From Phallusia fumigata (Eukaryota; Chordata; Ascidiacea; Phlebobranchia; Ascidiidae), in contig QXVZ01011120.1 in NCBI GenBank assembly GCA_008931825.1, positions 3,809-25,688 on the forward strand: a DNA stretch of 21,880 nt. Direction: 5' to 3'. Made by a program: the position numbers and the translations under genes. Positions 10,601 to 20,700 of this stretch are shown here, piece after piece. The notes under the pieces are model-generated. The model had not been told where the DNA came from, did no database searches, and saw nothing but the letters and a program-made list of their open reading frames with translations. Numbering within the stretch: position 1 is the stretch's first letter; every line of letters begins with the position of its first letter.

Positions 10601-13600
10601 CAATCATGTGAAATAACGCAGTAAAATTATATCATTTCTAATTAGGTTATGTAGAGTCTTCTAGTATTAGCAGTACATAAAATCGGGATTTGCAACAGTC
10701 AAAGCAATACATTGAATTTTTATAGTTATTCTAGTCATACCTACACAATGCTACTTATTCAAGTAAAAACTTTGCATTTAAACTTTGCATTTGCATTTCA
10801 TTTCTAAAAACAGTTTTCGTTATTTGCAAATTGGAGTTGTAATAAGAGGGCTATGAACTGTTTAGAAGTAAAGTGTTTCAAAAGTCTTTATTTTCAGATT
10901 TACCTCGGGAATTTGATTTTATTTCGGTCCTACGGAAAAATGATCAAAACGTGTCAAGGTTTGTATTAAATGATTTAATGAAAAGTTCTCTTAAATGATT
11001 TAATGAAAACTTTAATACTTGTGCTTTGTGTCGCAGGCAAGCTAAAGGCCAGGTTTTCAAGTTTAAATTACTGGTAAGTTCAAAATTTTGCGATTTGTAT
11101 GCCTTTTACACAAAGGAAAATGCATTGAAACATTAGAAAACTTTTAACTGTAAAATATATTTAATTTTAGTGAGTTAATATTGTTCTTAAAACTGGACCG
11201 ATTTCAGAACATAAACGCCTCCTGATCCTAATTGCTTCATAACGTACAATCGAATAAGCATGAAACAAAAACAATAAAGGAGGATAGATAATTATAGTAA
11301 ACCGTAAGTACAAATAAACTGCATACAACGAGCAAACAATGTTTTTTGAAAATGTTGTGCCCTGATGATAACTATATACATCGTCTGTTGAAATGGTTCG
11401 GCTGAAATGTATTTGCTACAATTTTCTCGCTATTAAATTATTGATCAAAGGATAAAACCACAATACAATTCTCAGTTAAATTACTGTTTACAACAAACGA
11501 TCAAGCCCAAAATAACTTTAGAGCAGATCTGTTTAAAGAGATTTGAAAGGGAAAATTGGTTAGATCACAATGGCTTAGAGACTAAAGCAGTGTTTTCCAA
11601 AGGGGGTGCCGTTTCCATGGCTCAAGGGGTGCCGCGAGCACTTACTACATTTTTTTGTTAAGCATTACTCGTTTTGCTGGTGAAGAATGCTTGCAAAGTA
11701 GACTTGATTGATACTAATACATAATAAATAAAAAGCATCATGATAATTTACTTTATATTATTCTGTTTGTAATTAATATGTATGCCGCTGTGGGTGCCAC
11801 CATACATAAGCCTCAGTAAAAAGGTGCCGCTAGCTGGTTGCTAATTGCATTTTTGTATTCAGGAAACTGCAGTTTTCACCATGCAACTTTCGTACATTGA
11901 AGAAAGGTGCACAACTTTGGGACTACAGGAAACTCTACAGTCACGTTGCCTTCCAGAATCTTTCCAACTGGGATGTTTTAGGCGCCAAGAAACAAAAGAA
12001 CTTGGTAAGTTCTCGAAAACTGTATTTCCGCATGTGGCGCAATTTCCACGCTCGATGGAGTTTCGCGTTGCCTGCCGCTCTGAAACTGAGTTGAGTTTAT
12101 NCGTTGCCTGCCGCTCTGAAACTCCATTATTAGTTGGCCCATTTCAGGGGTCATCTTTGAAATAATCACTGGGTTAATTGCTTGGAGCAGGGTTGGATAA
12201 ATTTAACCCCGTGGTCAATGGTAATTACCCTGCGGACAGTTTCAAAAGCTGGCGATTTACAAACATTTTTGAAACATTAATTTTATGCGATTTACTATTT
12301 TCATCAAAATGAGCGCTTTACAAGTTTTCCAAATGATCTAAATTAGATCATAACAGCAAATATTTTTTAATCTAAAACAGGGGATTATTTTATTTTTAAA
12401 AGATGCAAAGGGTAAACCTGATAATAACCACTTTAACTTTTCGGTGGTGGGTGCTTGTATCGATCACTGTGCACTGTTGATAGTTCTACTGAATTATTTT
12501 GACGTTTACAGTACTGACGACAAACTTTTTTTACAGACGAGCCTTATGGTCAAGAAATCTCATTAACAAACCAACAAGGAGACATAAATTTTAAGGTACT
12601 TTAGGTAGCGATAGACCAAAATTTCTGCAGGCCAAAGCATTTCAACTCCATAAGCCTTTAATCTGTCATTCATTTTCGTTTTCGAGAAACTCTTCATGGT
12701 TTGGAAAAATATACGTAACTGGTTATCGTTTTTTTGAACATCGTTTTTAACTTGACAAATTTTTGCAGGCTGGGAGAAGCACTTTAATGCAACCGGTCTT
12801 AATATTTCCTTGGAAAATATCAAAAGAACTAGCTAGCGAAGACAATAAACAAAAACAGGTAAAATAGCATACTTTTTAATACTAAAAGCCACCCAAGCAC
12901 ATAAAAAATTTACCGCAACTTCCGAGATGGAATTATAGATTACACCTATAAAAAATACTTACGTAACTTTAATTTTATGGCAGAAAAGAAAATTTATCAC
13001 AATCATTCCCAGAACCAAAACCTAAATGACAACAGCGATTGTTGAAACGTTTGCAATACAAAGTATTCACTATATACAAGTTCTCTGACAGTTATGTATT
13101 TAAATAAGCTCTTTAAATCTGGTGTTTCCATGAAATCAAAACTATTATAAATATCGTTAAAGGGTTGTTTTGTTTACTTTTTTCAGGATTTGGTGGGTAC
13201 ACCGAAAGTTTCAATGCACACTTATAACTTGCACTTCACAGCGGAGAAAAAGAATTCCAAGAAAGGCAAAAATTTTGAGGTGACCTCTCGCACACTGAAC
13301 AAAACTTTATATAATACCGTAAACCAGGGGTCGAAAACATTTCAAACGCAGTGTGCCAGTTTGCAAATTATGTCAAATGGTTAATGACTTCGCGTGCCAT
13401 GTTAAAGACGTCAAATCTCAATGTTTCTACGTTTAGTAAGCTAATCGTTACAATCTGTAAAAGGCTGGTTTACATGTGCTCTCTGTAGCACGATGCTGCA
13501 GTTGCACTGCAAAATAACGAAGACAGAGGTCGCTGAAATTTGGTCATGTATTAGAAAATGAACTGGTAAATCACTTGGCATGCGATGAATAATCACCTCG

Positions 13601-14786
13601 CGTGCCAGGGGTTGCCGACTCCAGTCGTAAGCTTTTTATTTATTTTCAAACAGGTTGATGGCAGGGACGACTCATTAAATGACGTCACAGGTTGGGTCGG
13701 CTGTTGTTTCAAAATGTTATGGAAATTCTTGGACAAAATTAGATCCCTACTGAATATGCGTTTCAAATTGATACCAAATTTAAAGGCTGAAGGTACGTAT
13801 TCTCTTTCTAGTCTGCTGCTTTACAAGTTAACATTAATTAAATACAAGTTATTTTTCACAGATCCGGGCGCTTTGTTTTTGGTTCACGCATTCATCATCT
13901 ATTGGGTATGTCGAATATTACCATCCCTAATAGAATGACGAAAATCTATGAGTATGTTTGCAAAAATACGATAAACATCCAAAAACATTTAGTTTTCTTC
14001 AAAGCCTTACAAGCAATCGATAGGTGGCGTTAGACTCGATAAATTTGAACTTAAGTCCACAGTCATTTTGATCCGAGGGTTGAAATCTTGCCTAAATTTG
14101 ATTCGAAGTCGCGTTTGCAAGTTGGAACCGAATTTTCCAAAATATATTAAATCCTTTTTGCTTTAAATATATTGAACATATCTGATATACAAATGAAAAA
14201 CGTCTTTTCAATCCCTCACCTAATATGATTTTATAATTGTTTTGCAGGCTTGGGTTTTTTACAGACAAGTGGTTAAAATAGGTAAGTTAATAAAGGTACA
14301 ACATAGCTGAAACTATGTTTTCAATCTTTCCCTTAATAAATTTAAAAGATTGCATAATCAGTTAATAGCGATTTCAGTCAAAATTTTAAAAGTTGTGAAA
14401 AGTTGAATCTAACCGCTGTGTATGTTACAGAGCTGAAACGACCTTTGAGAAGTAAAGTCATAAGAAAATTAAAATCATGTCGACCGGTGCGTCGATTGCA
14501 TGGAATCAGCAAATCTGTGGTTGCATTTCTAAACAAAAAACTGAATATGCACAACCCGGGTCACCATGGGTCTGTTCGTGATGTGAAGGGAAACCCTGAG
14601 CAAAGTTCGAGAGGTAAAGATACGAAAATACATTCGGATAATGGTCATGGACAGGGGGGGGCAGCGTCTAAAACGACCCAGCAAACAAAAAAGTGCCCAT
14701 TTTCAACCAAAATATCTGGCGAACCAAACACAGCCAAGCAGCCAAATTTGCACACAATACTTTCCAATGTATTTACAAGCGATTGA
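7656..14786 (+). CDS. Unrecognised single-pass membrane protein, 17 exons, 508 aa
   Basis: Exons 7656-7722, 7825-7865, 7992-8022, 8084-8181, 9129-9192, 9726-9787, 9868-9976, 10898-10958, 11037-11073, 11863-12004, 12537-12595, 12769-12858, 13187-13279, 13654-13792, 13862-13905, 14248-14281, 14431-14786 join in phase at all 16 introns. Residues 1-22 (MGKFFELGFLIALILIVYNL) form a signal peptide or anchor. Residues about 30-364 would be luminal or extracellular, with glycosylation sequons at N126, N135 and N175 and six cysteines (99, 206, 219, 228, 335, 336). A hydrophobic helix spans about 367-384 (ALFLVHAFIIYWAWVFY), followed by a very basic cytoplasmic tail. Topology is therefore type I. No family recognised. 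Uncertain points: exon 13 may instead end at 13318 (same phase); the last exon may splice from 14613 to 15122-15168; a run of eight G at 14654 blurs the tail frame. Confidence 0.72.
7987..7994 (+). other. NAGNAG tandem splice acceptor
   Basis: TGTCAGCAG offers two acceptors, ending at 7991 and 7994, before exon 3 of the membrane-protein gene. Both keep the frame; the choice includes or drops one glutamine. Confidence 0.5.
8182..9128 (+). other. Intron 4 of the membrane-protein gene
   Basis: This 947-bp intron runs from a GTGAAA donor to an ACGCAG acceptor and links phase 0 to phase 0. I see no internal exon that would keep the frame; the antisense ORF at 8621-8884 has no supporting feature. 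Confidence 0.6.
9575..9626 (-). mobile_element. Possible hAT-type transposon end (remnant)
   Basis: On the minus strand the sequence starts CAGTGCTCCCAAACTG and continues GTTACTCGCGACACC, the usual look of a hAT terminal inverted repeat (CAGTGNTTCCCAAA). No partner end or duplicated target site was found within the intron, so it may be a solo or decayed end. Confidence 0.35.
9990..10103. repeat. Two-unit 57-bp tandem repeat with hairpin
   Basis: TCGCCTTCTCGAAAGGTGAC then ACATATT at 9994 is echoed by CCTCTTCTTGAAGGGGACAC then ATATT about 57 bp later, each followed by pyrimidine-rich sequence. The first unit is itself an imperfect palindrome (ATATGTCGCCTT and AAGGTGACACATAT around CTCGA). It lies in an intron just after the donor at 9977. 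No other content is evident to 10897. Confidence 0.6.
10966..11009. repeat. Short direct repeat in intron 8
   Basis: TAAATGATTTAATGAAAA occurs twice, 26 bp apart. The unit contains the palindrome TTAAATGATTTAA in its second copy. Confidence 0.7.
11588..11832 (+). mobile_element. Possible hAT-like element remnant in intron 9
   Basis: CAGTGTTTTCCAAAGGGGG at 11588 looks like a hAT left end. GGTGCCG motifs occur at both ends of the following 240 bp (GGGGTGCCGTT, GGGGTGCCGCG, then GGGTGCCACC and AGGTGCCGCT). No clear right inverted end or target duplication is seen, so the right border is a guess. Confidence 0.35.
12066..12123. repeat. 22-bp duplication around ambiguous base 12101
   Basis: CGTTGCCTGCCGCTCTGAAA then CT is present at 12066-12087 and again at 12102-12123, directly after the N at 12101. 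Thirteen unmatched bases separate the first copy from the N. This looks like two contig ends joined without merging their overlap. It lies in intron 10 and does not touch an exon. Confidence 0.75.
13793..13861 (+). other. 69-nt stop-free intron in frame
   Basis: The intron runs from GTACGT to TTTCACAG. Its length is a multiple of three and it has no stop in the reading frame, so retention would insert 23 mostly hydrophobic residues (GTYSLSSLLLYKL and on) directly before the membrane helix. Confidence 0.6.
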
Positions 14787-14991
14787 CGCAAACGGTTTAA
14801 ACAGTATTCAAACACCAAACATTAATACGCTTACAAATATGACTGCTCAATGCAGTCGACACGGTCATACGGTCCACGAGCTACTACCGAACCTTATTCT
14901 AAAACGCCCAAAATTGCCATTCTACGGATGGAGGCTCCACTTAGTATTCACGCGCATTGCTCCTAGCACATGCTTGTTTTCTAGCGGTTAA
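14654..14991 (+). other. G8 run and alternative reading frame in the cytoplasmic tail
   Basis: Eight G residues at 14654-14661 sit where the tail frame of the 7656 gene meets a second open frame that runs on to a stop at 14989-14991. A one-base change in the run would exchange the last 42 residues for about 110 others. The same region would be removed if the donor at 14613 is used. Confidence 0.4.
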
Positions 14992-15121
14992 TCAAGCCCT
15001 GTGCAATTTGGGTTAACTCGAGTGCAGAAAAAATTAGTTGTAAAGAAATGAGTAGATCTGCCAAAACAACCAAAATGATTTTTTAGAATGCAATGTTTAT
15101 TCCTTTCTGTTTATATTTCAG

Positions 15122-15168
15122 AATGTTCAACATCTGCCTGTGCGAGACAAATGACCAATAAAGGGTAA
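15122..15168 (+). CDS. Alternative last exon of the membrane-protein gene
   Basis: A TTTATATTTCAG acceptor (ends 15121) opens a frame that joins in phase 1 to a donor at 14613|14614 (GAG|GTAAAG) inside the last exon. It adds ECSTSACARQMTNKG and a TAA at 15166-15168, giving a 466-residue form. AATAAA lies at 15157-15162, and two more AATAAA copies lie at 15300-15310, which could end the message. Confidence 0.35.
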
Positions 15169-15443
15169 GAAATGTAAAAAAATAGATGAGAATTAAAAAG
15201 AAAACAATTAGTAAAAGCAATCGTGAGTCGTTGCAAAGTTAATCTCTTGTACAAGGTGACCCCAGGGTCTTTCGCCACCCCGCTGCTCGAAGAGCGCGAA
15301 ATAAAATAAACTAAAACTAAAACTAACTAACTTGTATTAATTTTTTTCGAATGTAATATCCCCAGGCGGGAATTTCCCTAGGTCGAATACCACTGGTGCA
15401 CTTGGTGTGTCGCTTAAAACTTCGAATACTGGACCGGAGGTGA

Positions 15444-15716
15444 CGCATTACCAGTTTTATCGCATTTACACATTTACACGCATTACCTACGTTATTTTCA
15501 AGTTTCACTTCATCTAAACGCGTTAACCAGAGTCTTTTTGAGCTTCACTTCATTTAACACGGTAGCTGCAGTTTTTTGAGATTCAACAAATCTAAACGCG
15601 TTACCTGCGGTGTTTTTCAGTTTCACCTCATCTAAACGTGTTTCCTTCGATATTTACAATTTAGTTCCATTTTACTTCATCTAAATGCGTTACCTGCAGT
15701 ATTTGAAGTTTTTCAG
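15444..15716. repeat. Tandem array of about 40-bp units, six to seven copies
   Basis: Units begin at about 15444, 15479, 15519, 15560, 15597, 15637 and 15686, each of the form CGCGTTACCTGCAGT, T-rich middle, then TTTCACTTCATCTAAA. The copies are degenerate, with lengths of 35-49 bp. The array fills the gap between the two plus-strand genes and has no coding content. Confidence 0.75.
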
Positions 15717-15721
15717 CGATG

Positions 15722-15780
15722 CATCAAGTGCACCAAGTGCACCAAGTGCACCAAGTGCACCAAGGTTACCAAGTGTACCA
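15722..15780. repeat. 9-bp tandem repeat (CAAGTGCAC)n
   Basis: Four to five exact CAAGTGCAC units are followed by decayed copies (CAAGGTTAC, CAAGTGTAC). The array ends about 140 bp before the ATG at 15924. CAAGTG resembles the core bound by NK2-class homeodomain proteins, a similarity that may be accidental. Confidence 0.85.
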
Positions 15781-15909
15781 ACAGTTTGAAAAGGTACCCT
15801 GATGAGACTCAGTTCCGGTTTTACCTCATTTGGTTGTAGAAATAAATTGTAAATCAAGTTTTAGTTGCAAGAAATAAAATTTGGATGTGTTTCTAAAGGA
15901 GCAATAAGA

Positions 15910-15921
15910 ATGGGTTCTTAA
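15910..15921 (+). promoter_or_regulatory. Three-codon upstream ORF before the 15924 gene
   Basis: ATG GGT TCT TAA ends two bases before the main ATG. If the message starts upstream of it, ribosomes would meet this minimal ORF first, which could limit or regulate translation of the main frame. Confidence 0.4.
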
Positions 15922-15923
15922 AA

Positions 15924-17714
15924 ATGTCAACCAGTCCTTTCACCAATAACCAAAGGGATGGATGCATTGAACATCATTTGGAAATTTGTTGTAAATGCAA
16001 ACAGAGGCATCTAGGTGTTTACGAAAAACATGGTCAGTATTAAAAAAATGCTTGGTTTTTTTATACTTTAGTGGTATTAGGTATTTAATTTTATGTGAAC
16101 ATTTTTGAAAAGGTTGGTTGTAACCTGCGAATCTGCGATCTATTTTTCTATAACATTTTTATATCTTTCTTTAATAAATCTCAAGTCCCTTTGACAAAAT
16201 GCTGTATTTCAAATTTGATTAACAAACAACAATCTTGCAACTGTAAAATTAAAGACAAATTTACTTATTGGAATCTTTGTGTTTTTGCTAAGTGTTTTGT
16301 TCAACAAGTTTCCATGTACAAATCTTAAATGTAATTGTTTGCTATGAACAGATTTATTTGCTCTACCAATGTATTGTTTACCAAAAGTTTTTAATTTTTG
16401 TGTGATAGATACGGATGTTACAAAAAAGGATTTTGTTACTAATTGTGAGGGCCGAACAGAAAATACTTCCATTGCTCCCCAGGCTTTCGTATCTGACATC
16501 ACAACAGGTTTCTCAGTCCATGTTTTGCATCATTCACATTTAATGAGATTTCTGGAGGGACTTAGTATAGTTGTAGCTGAAATGTAAAAATGTGAATCAG
16601 GATAACATATGGATTTTTTACTTGCACGTGCAGTGAAATGTAGTTTTTATATCTTGGCAAACTTTTTTAGATGACGAAGATAATACCCAGTCCTCTGCAT
16701 CATACGTTTTACAATCTGATTTGCCAACATTTAATGTCGAAACAAATACACCAGTTGAAGAGTTTGTCACAAAATGCAATGAGTGGCTAATTAGTGTCAT
16801 GTCCCCTGATTTTTGCGTCGATGACAATGCTTGGAAATCATCAGCCACATGTTATCTGCATAAAATTAATGAAATATGCAAAAACAAATATGATGAGCAA
16901 CAACACGAAACAGAGTTTGATACGATCGCTTGCGCTTTCCACAGCGTCAATTCACTGTCACTTTATCAATTTGAAATGCTTGCCGAGTCAAACCATATGT
17001 TAGCACCTAAAAATCAGAAAGTTATTCTTTACTGTTGTTTCCTTTTGGCCAACACCGGTATTTGCAACTCATTATCTGAGCGCAAGCATGATGATACATG
17101 GTATGAGACAAAAATAGACATACTTCTCAACTTTTTAAGACAACAGGCACGAGGTGAGTTTTGTTTTAGTGCAAAACTAGTAGTGTTGATTGTGTTGAAA
17201 AAATACAAAACATCATGTGCTAAAACCACAAGTATAAATAAGCTTTATCTGTCTGAATGTATTCTCCCAAACTTTTCACAGGGAGACTGTTTGGCTGAGC
17301 ATTTGTTTAGTGGACTAAGCTAAATTTGGCAGATAATACCTCTCTGCACACCTCTATAATGTTAGCAGTACAATAAATATTATTCACATAAATATATATA
17401 TGTCTGCTATTTCAAATTCGTTATTTCTAATAAACCTTTCTTACAAGCCTCTGGACTGCTGTTTAGGTTTAACCCGTTCTGCACCTGCATGGAAATTCCA
17501 ACTTATTTTGGACTGTGCCAGGATTTTGCATGATGTTGCTTTAAAAAAACAATTAGAGGAACAAGTTCACAAATTTTCGAAAATTGTGTCATCGAAATGT
17601 GGAGAAAACGCTGTCCAAACTTTTTCCAATTTTACGTTGGTGCGTATTGGAAACTTTTTTATTAACATGCTAGCTGAGTATTTTTTAACTAAATATGTGT
17701 TTTTAGATGGTTGA
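15924..17714 (+). CDS. Unrecognised protein with N-terminal Cys/His cluster; upstream of or fused to the IAP
   Basis: Exons 15924-16032, 16409-16507, 16671-17153 and 17467-17639 join in phase (1, 1, 1). If the last exon reads on, it stops at TGA 17712-17714 (312 aa). The start ATG follows AAAA and is the first long open one. Residues 14-36 hold a dense Cys/His group (C14, H17, H18, C22, C23, C25, H29, H36) that could bind a metal; the spacing fits no zinc finger I know. Residues 38-75 are polar, and about 80-288 look mostly helical with scattered cysteines and aromatic residues. No catalytic motif, signal peptide or membrane segment is seen, so a soluble intracellular protein is likely. The end is ambiguous: a GTGCGT donor at 17640 and an acceptor at 17706 lead in phase into the IAP exons, making an N-terminal extension instead of a separate cistron. 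Confidence 0.6.
17640..17706 (+). other. 67-nt intron or intercistronic junction
   Basis: A GTGCGT donor and a GTTTTTAG acceptor bound 67 nt. Spliced, the upstream ORF runs in phase into the IAP. Unspliced, the upstream ORF stops at 17714, eight bases into the IAP frame, whose ATG follows the acceptor directly. The arrangement resembles tunicate operons, in which a trans-splice acceptor abuts the next ATG. Confidence 0.5.
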
Positions 17715-20700
17715 AGCAGATGGAAATGTCTATGACAGGTTCGCAAATAAATGTATTTCTAAAAATAAGTTTTATTTTTGCAATGTTGTTGTAACAAGTC
17801 TGACATACCAATTATCTACAAACAATGTTTCCCTATTGTTTTAATCAAAATGTCAGTTAACACCGTTTCTCACTTCCATTATGCATAAAAGCTCGAAAAA
17901 CTGCCACAAACGCCCTCTCTATACACTTTTGTATTTTTCAACCTATGTGGTTGCACTGCAAGTGTTAAGGTTACGAAAAACGAAACGAAAACAACAGTTT
18001 TAGTCATGCCTGGCTGCCACACAATTAAAAGGAAAAAAAAGGAAACCAACAGTGTTTTTACAATTTATGTCCTTGTTTGACCTTGTAATTACCTCAAATT
18101 ACATCAACAGAGCACGAGACCCACCAGGTCAGAGAAGTGTGTATATTCCTCCGGGTGATATTTTCAAGGAATCTTACCGACTTTCGACTTTTATAAAATA
18201 CCCACAGGAAATTCCGGTCAACCCCCGACACTTAGCTTCTGCTGGGTTTTTCTGGACTGGATATAAGGACAGAGTCAAGTGTTTCAGGTGACAAACTTTG
18301 TGGCATTTGACGAAATCCCTGCAGCGTAATTCCCATAGGAAAAACCCACCTATCGGAGTGGAACCTCACTTTAACTGTTTTTTCCTTTTTTGTTTACCTT
18401 CCATTCCTAACCAAGTAGTGTAATGTATAATCGAAGTCGATTTTGCAAATTGTATTTTAGTTGTGCGCTTTGTGTGGAGGATTGGGTGTTCGGAGATGAC
18501 GTCAAAGCAGCAAAATGGCACAGGACCGATTGTTCATTGGTTACTGGAAAAGAGAGCGGAAATGAACCAATTGGTAAAAAGCCAAAGTCATATAATAACA
18601 ATAACTATTACAACAGTCTTTATGTCTCTGTATTTTGTAAAGGTGGAAGTTTCAGTCGATTCATGACTCCAAAACCGGTTATAAGTTCCATTAGAAACAA
18701 TCAGGTTTGTTTCAGTTCAGTTATGAAATAACAATATACAGCGCTTAATATGTGTTTTTCTAATACAAAAGTTGTATTGCTGTAAATGAATAACTGTGAA
18801 TGGTTCTCACAGAATCTGTTCCTTCAATAGTAGGCATCTTTATATTGACGATCACTGTGTAAACTTGATTCAAATAAAAACAGTGAACCTATGCTTAAAA
18901 CACAACATCAACCAATCGTCTTTTTTAAACTAGAGATATATATTTTGCCTGTATTAGCATCGTCAGTCTGATTTTGTGTTTAAAGCACAGCTTCACTGTT
19001 AGTGTGTTTTACAAGTGCAAAGTGGTTATCAATTTTTTTACAGTCACATACAAGCAGCCCTGGACTTGCGGTAAACGATGCCAACCCACCACAGAGGCAA
19101 CCAGCAGGAGATGCGCTTCTCAAACATTCACGTAAGATGCTTGATATTAAAGCCTAAAAAATGCCCTTTTCTGCGAAGACTTTAACTAGAGCTGTGTGAC
19201 ATTTACTGGTTAATGTGAATAAAAAATAACCTTTTAGTTGTAATACATTGTTGTGCACTTTACTAAGATTAAGCATTTCTAAAGGAAACAAAAGAAAGCA
19301 TTTTGACAATTTTGTGTGTTATGACAACAGTGGTTTTTGAACCTGCCATTTTGGCTGATATGCTTATGCCTTAAAAATAAGTTAGTACAATTTGTTTGCC
19401 AGTTATAGCTTACTCGACATATTACGACAACCACATCTTGCATGCAACAATTTGTAGTGATTATTTCACTTTGAGGCTATCAGACAGCGACATTTTTTTA
19501 ATAAAATTTTGGACATTAAGATTTAAGAGCATCACATTTAAGGATTTTTCAAATATTACTTAGCGGTGCACAACAGTGCTTACACTCCAGTGCAAACAGC
19601 AAGACAGGTTCCTTCGGCTGCACAGAATCAATTTCAGGTTCGGAAAATAAAAATCCTAAAACTTATACACAAGTAATTCTGTAGTTAACTTAACGATAAT
19701 ATAATTTTGGAAAATGTCATCTAACGTATTTTTGGTTTTAATTGAAATTTATCACACAACGAAGTTTAAATGAAAAAACAGTATAGTCAGTTTACAATGT
19801 TAGCTTTAAAAGTATTAAAATGGGACTAAAGGGTAAAGATTTGCTCTTTCAAATTTATTGAGTATACAGTGCAAAGACATACGTTTTCCATTTTTTTTCC
19901 ACATTTAATATGATTGTTATTTGGTTTAAATTTGCCTTATGTTTTTTTCTGTGTGAAGTTGATGGCAAAAATGTGTGTTCCGGGTTTGACACATTAATTT
20001 TTTATGCTTAAAGGTTGTTGAGTTTGCAACTATTCCATCGTCCTATCATGAAAATTTCCTTCGAAACTTGGATCTTCGCAAGGAATCGGAAAGAAAGTGA
20101 GAAATTACTCGAAAATAATTTGTTTAGCCAAAAAAAGTGTCGGAACCTAATGGGTCACATTTCATTGTAAGCCTTTTTTTCATTGTACATTGAAGATTTA
20201 CTTGATTTTGTTTTTATTTATTTCTTCTTATTAGCCACACTTTCCACCAAACCGTAAGCTTGTTCTGACCTTAAAAACTATTTTGTATTGCCATGACGAT
20301 TGTATTCGATACCCAAAAATGTTGCTGCAACTTACAAACCTTGGTCTCTCATTAGTTCCACCATTCACGACACATTGTAACAAGACCGATGTGACTGTTT
20401 GCCAAAATTGCGACATTGATGACAATCCTGNGAAGATTTAATTGATTTTGTTTTTATTTATTTCTTCTTACTTTAGCCACACTTTCCACCAAACCATAAG
20501 CTTGTTCTGACCTCAAAAACCTTTATGTATTGCCATGACAATGGCATTCGATACCCAAAAATGTTGCTAGAACTTACAAACCTTGGACTCACATTCGTAC
20601 CACCATTTATACCACACAATTGTAACAGGACGCATGTCACTATTTTGTTTACCAAAATTGCGACATTGACAACAATCCTGTTACAACAGCTACAATGGGT

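Noticed and set aside
13187..13383. Exon 13 read to its own stop (ending SNG)
   Set aside because: Would end the protein before the membrane helix. Two donors in the right phase (13280 and 13319) allow continuation into five further in-phase exons.
15722..15780. CRISPR-like regular repeat
   Set aside because: Units are directly tandem without spacers and the setting is a spliced eukaryotic genome.
16209..16502. 97-codon minus-strand ORF
   Set aside because: Antisense to exon 2 of the 15924 gene, which has phase-matching splice sites on both sides.
20231..20655. Antisense ORFs in both copies of the duplicated block, ending FGGKCG
   Set aside because: Not excluded, but not annotated: wobble positions of the two strands coincide here, so the substitution pattern cannot choose, and the plus frame has acceptor sites and the right phase.
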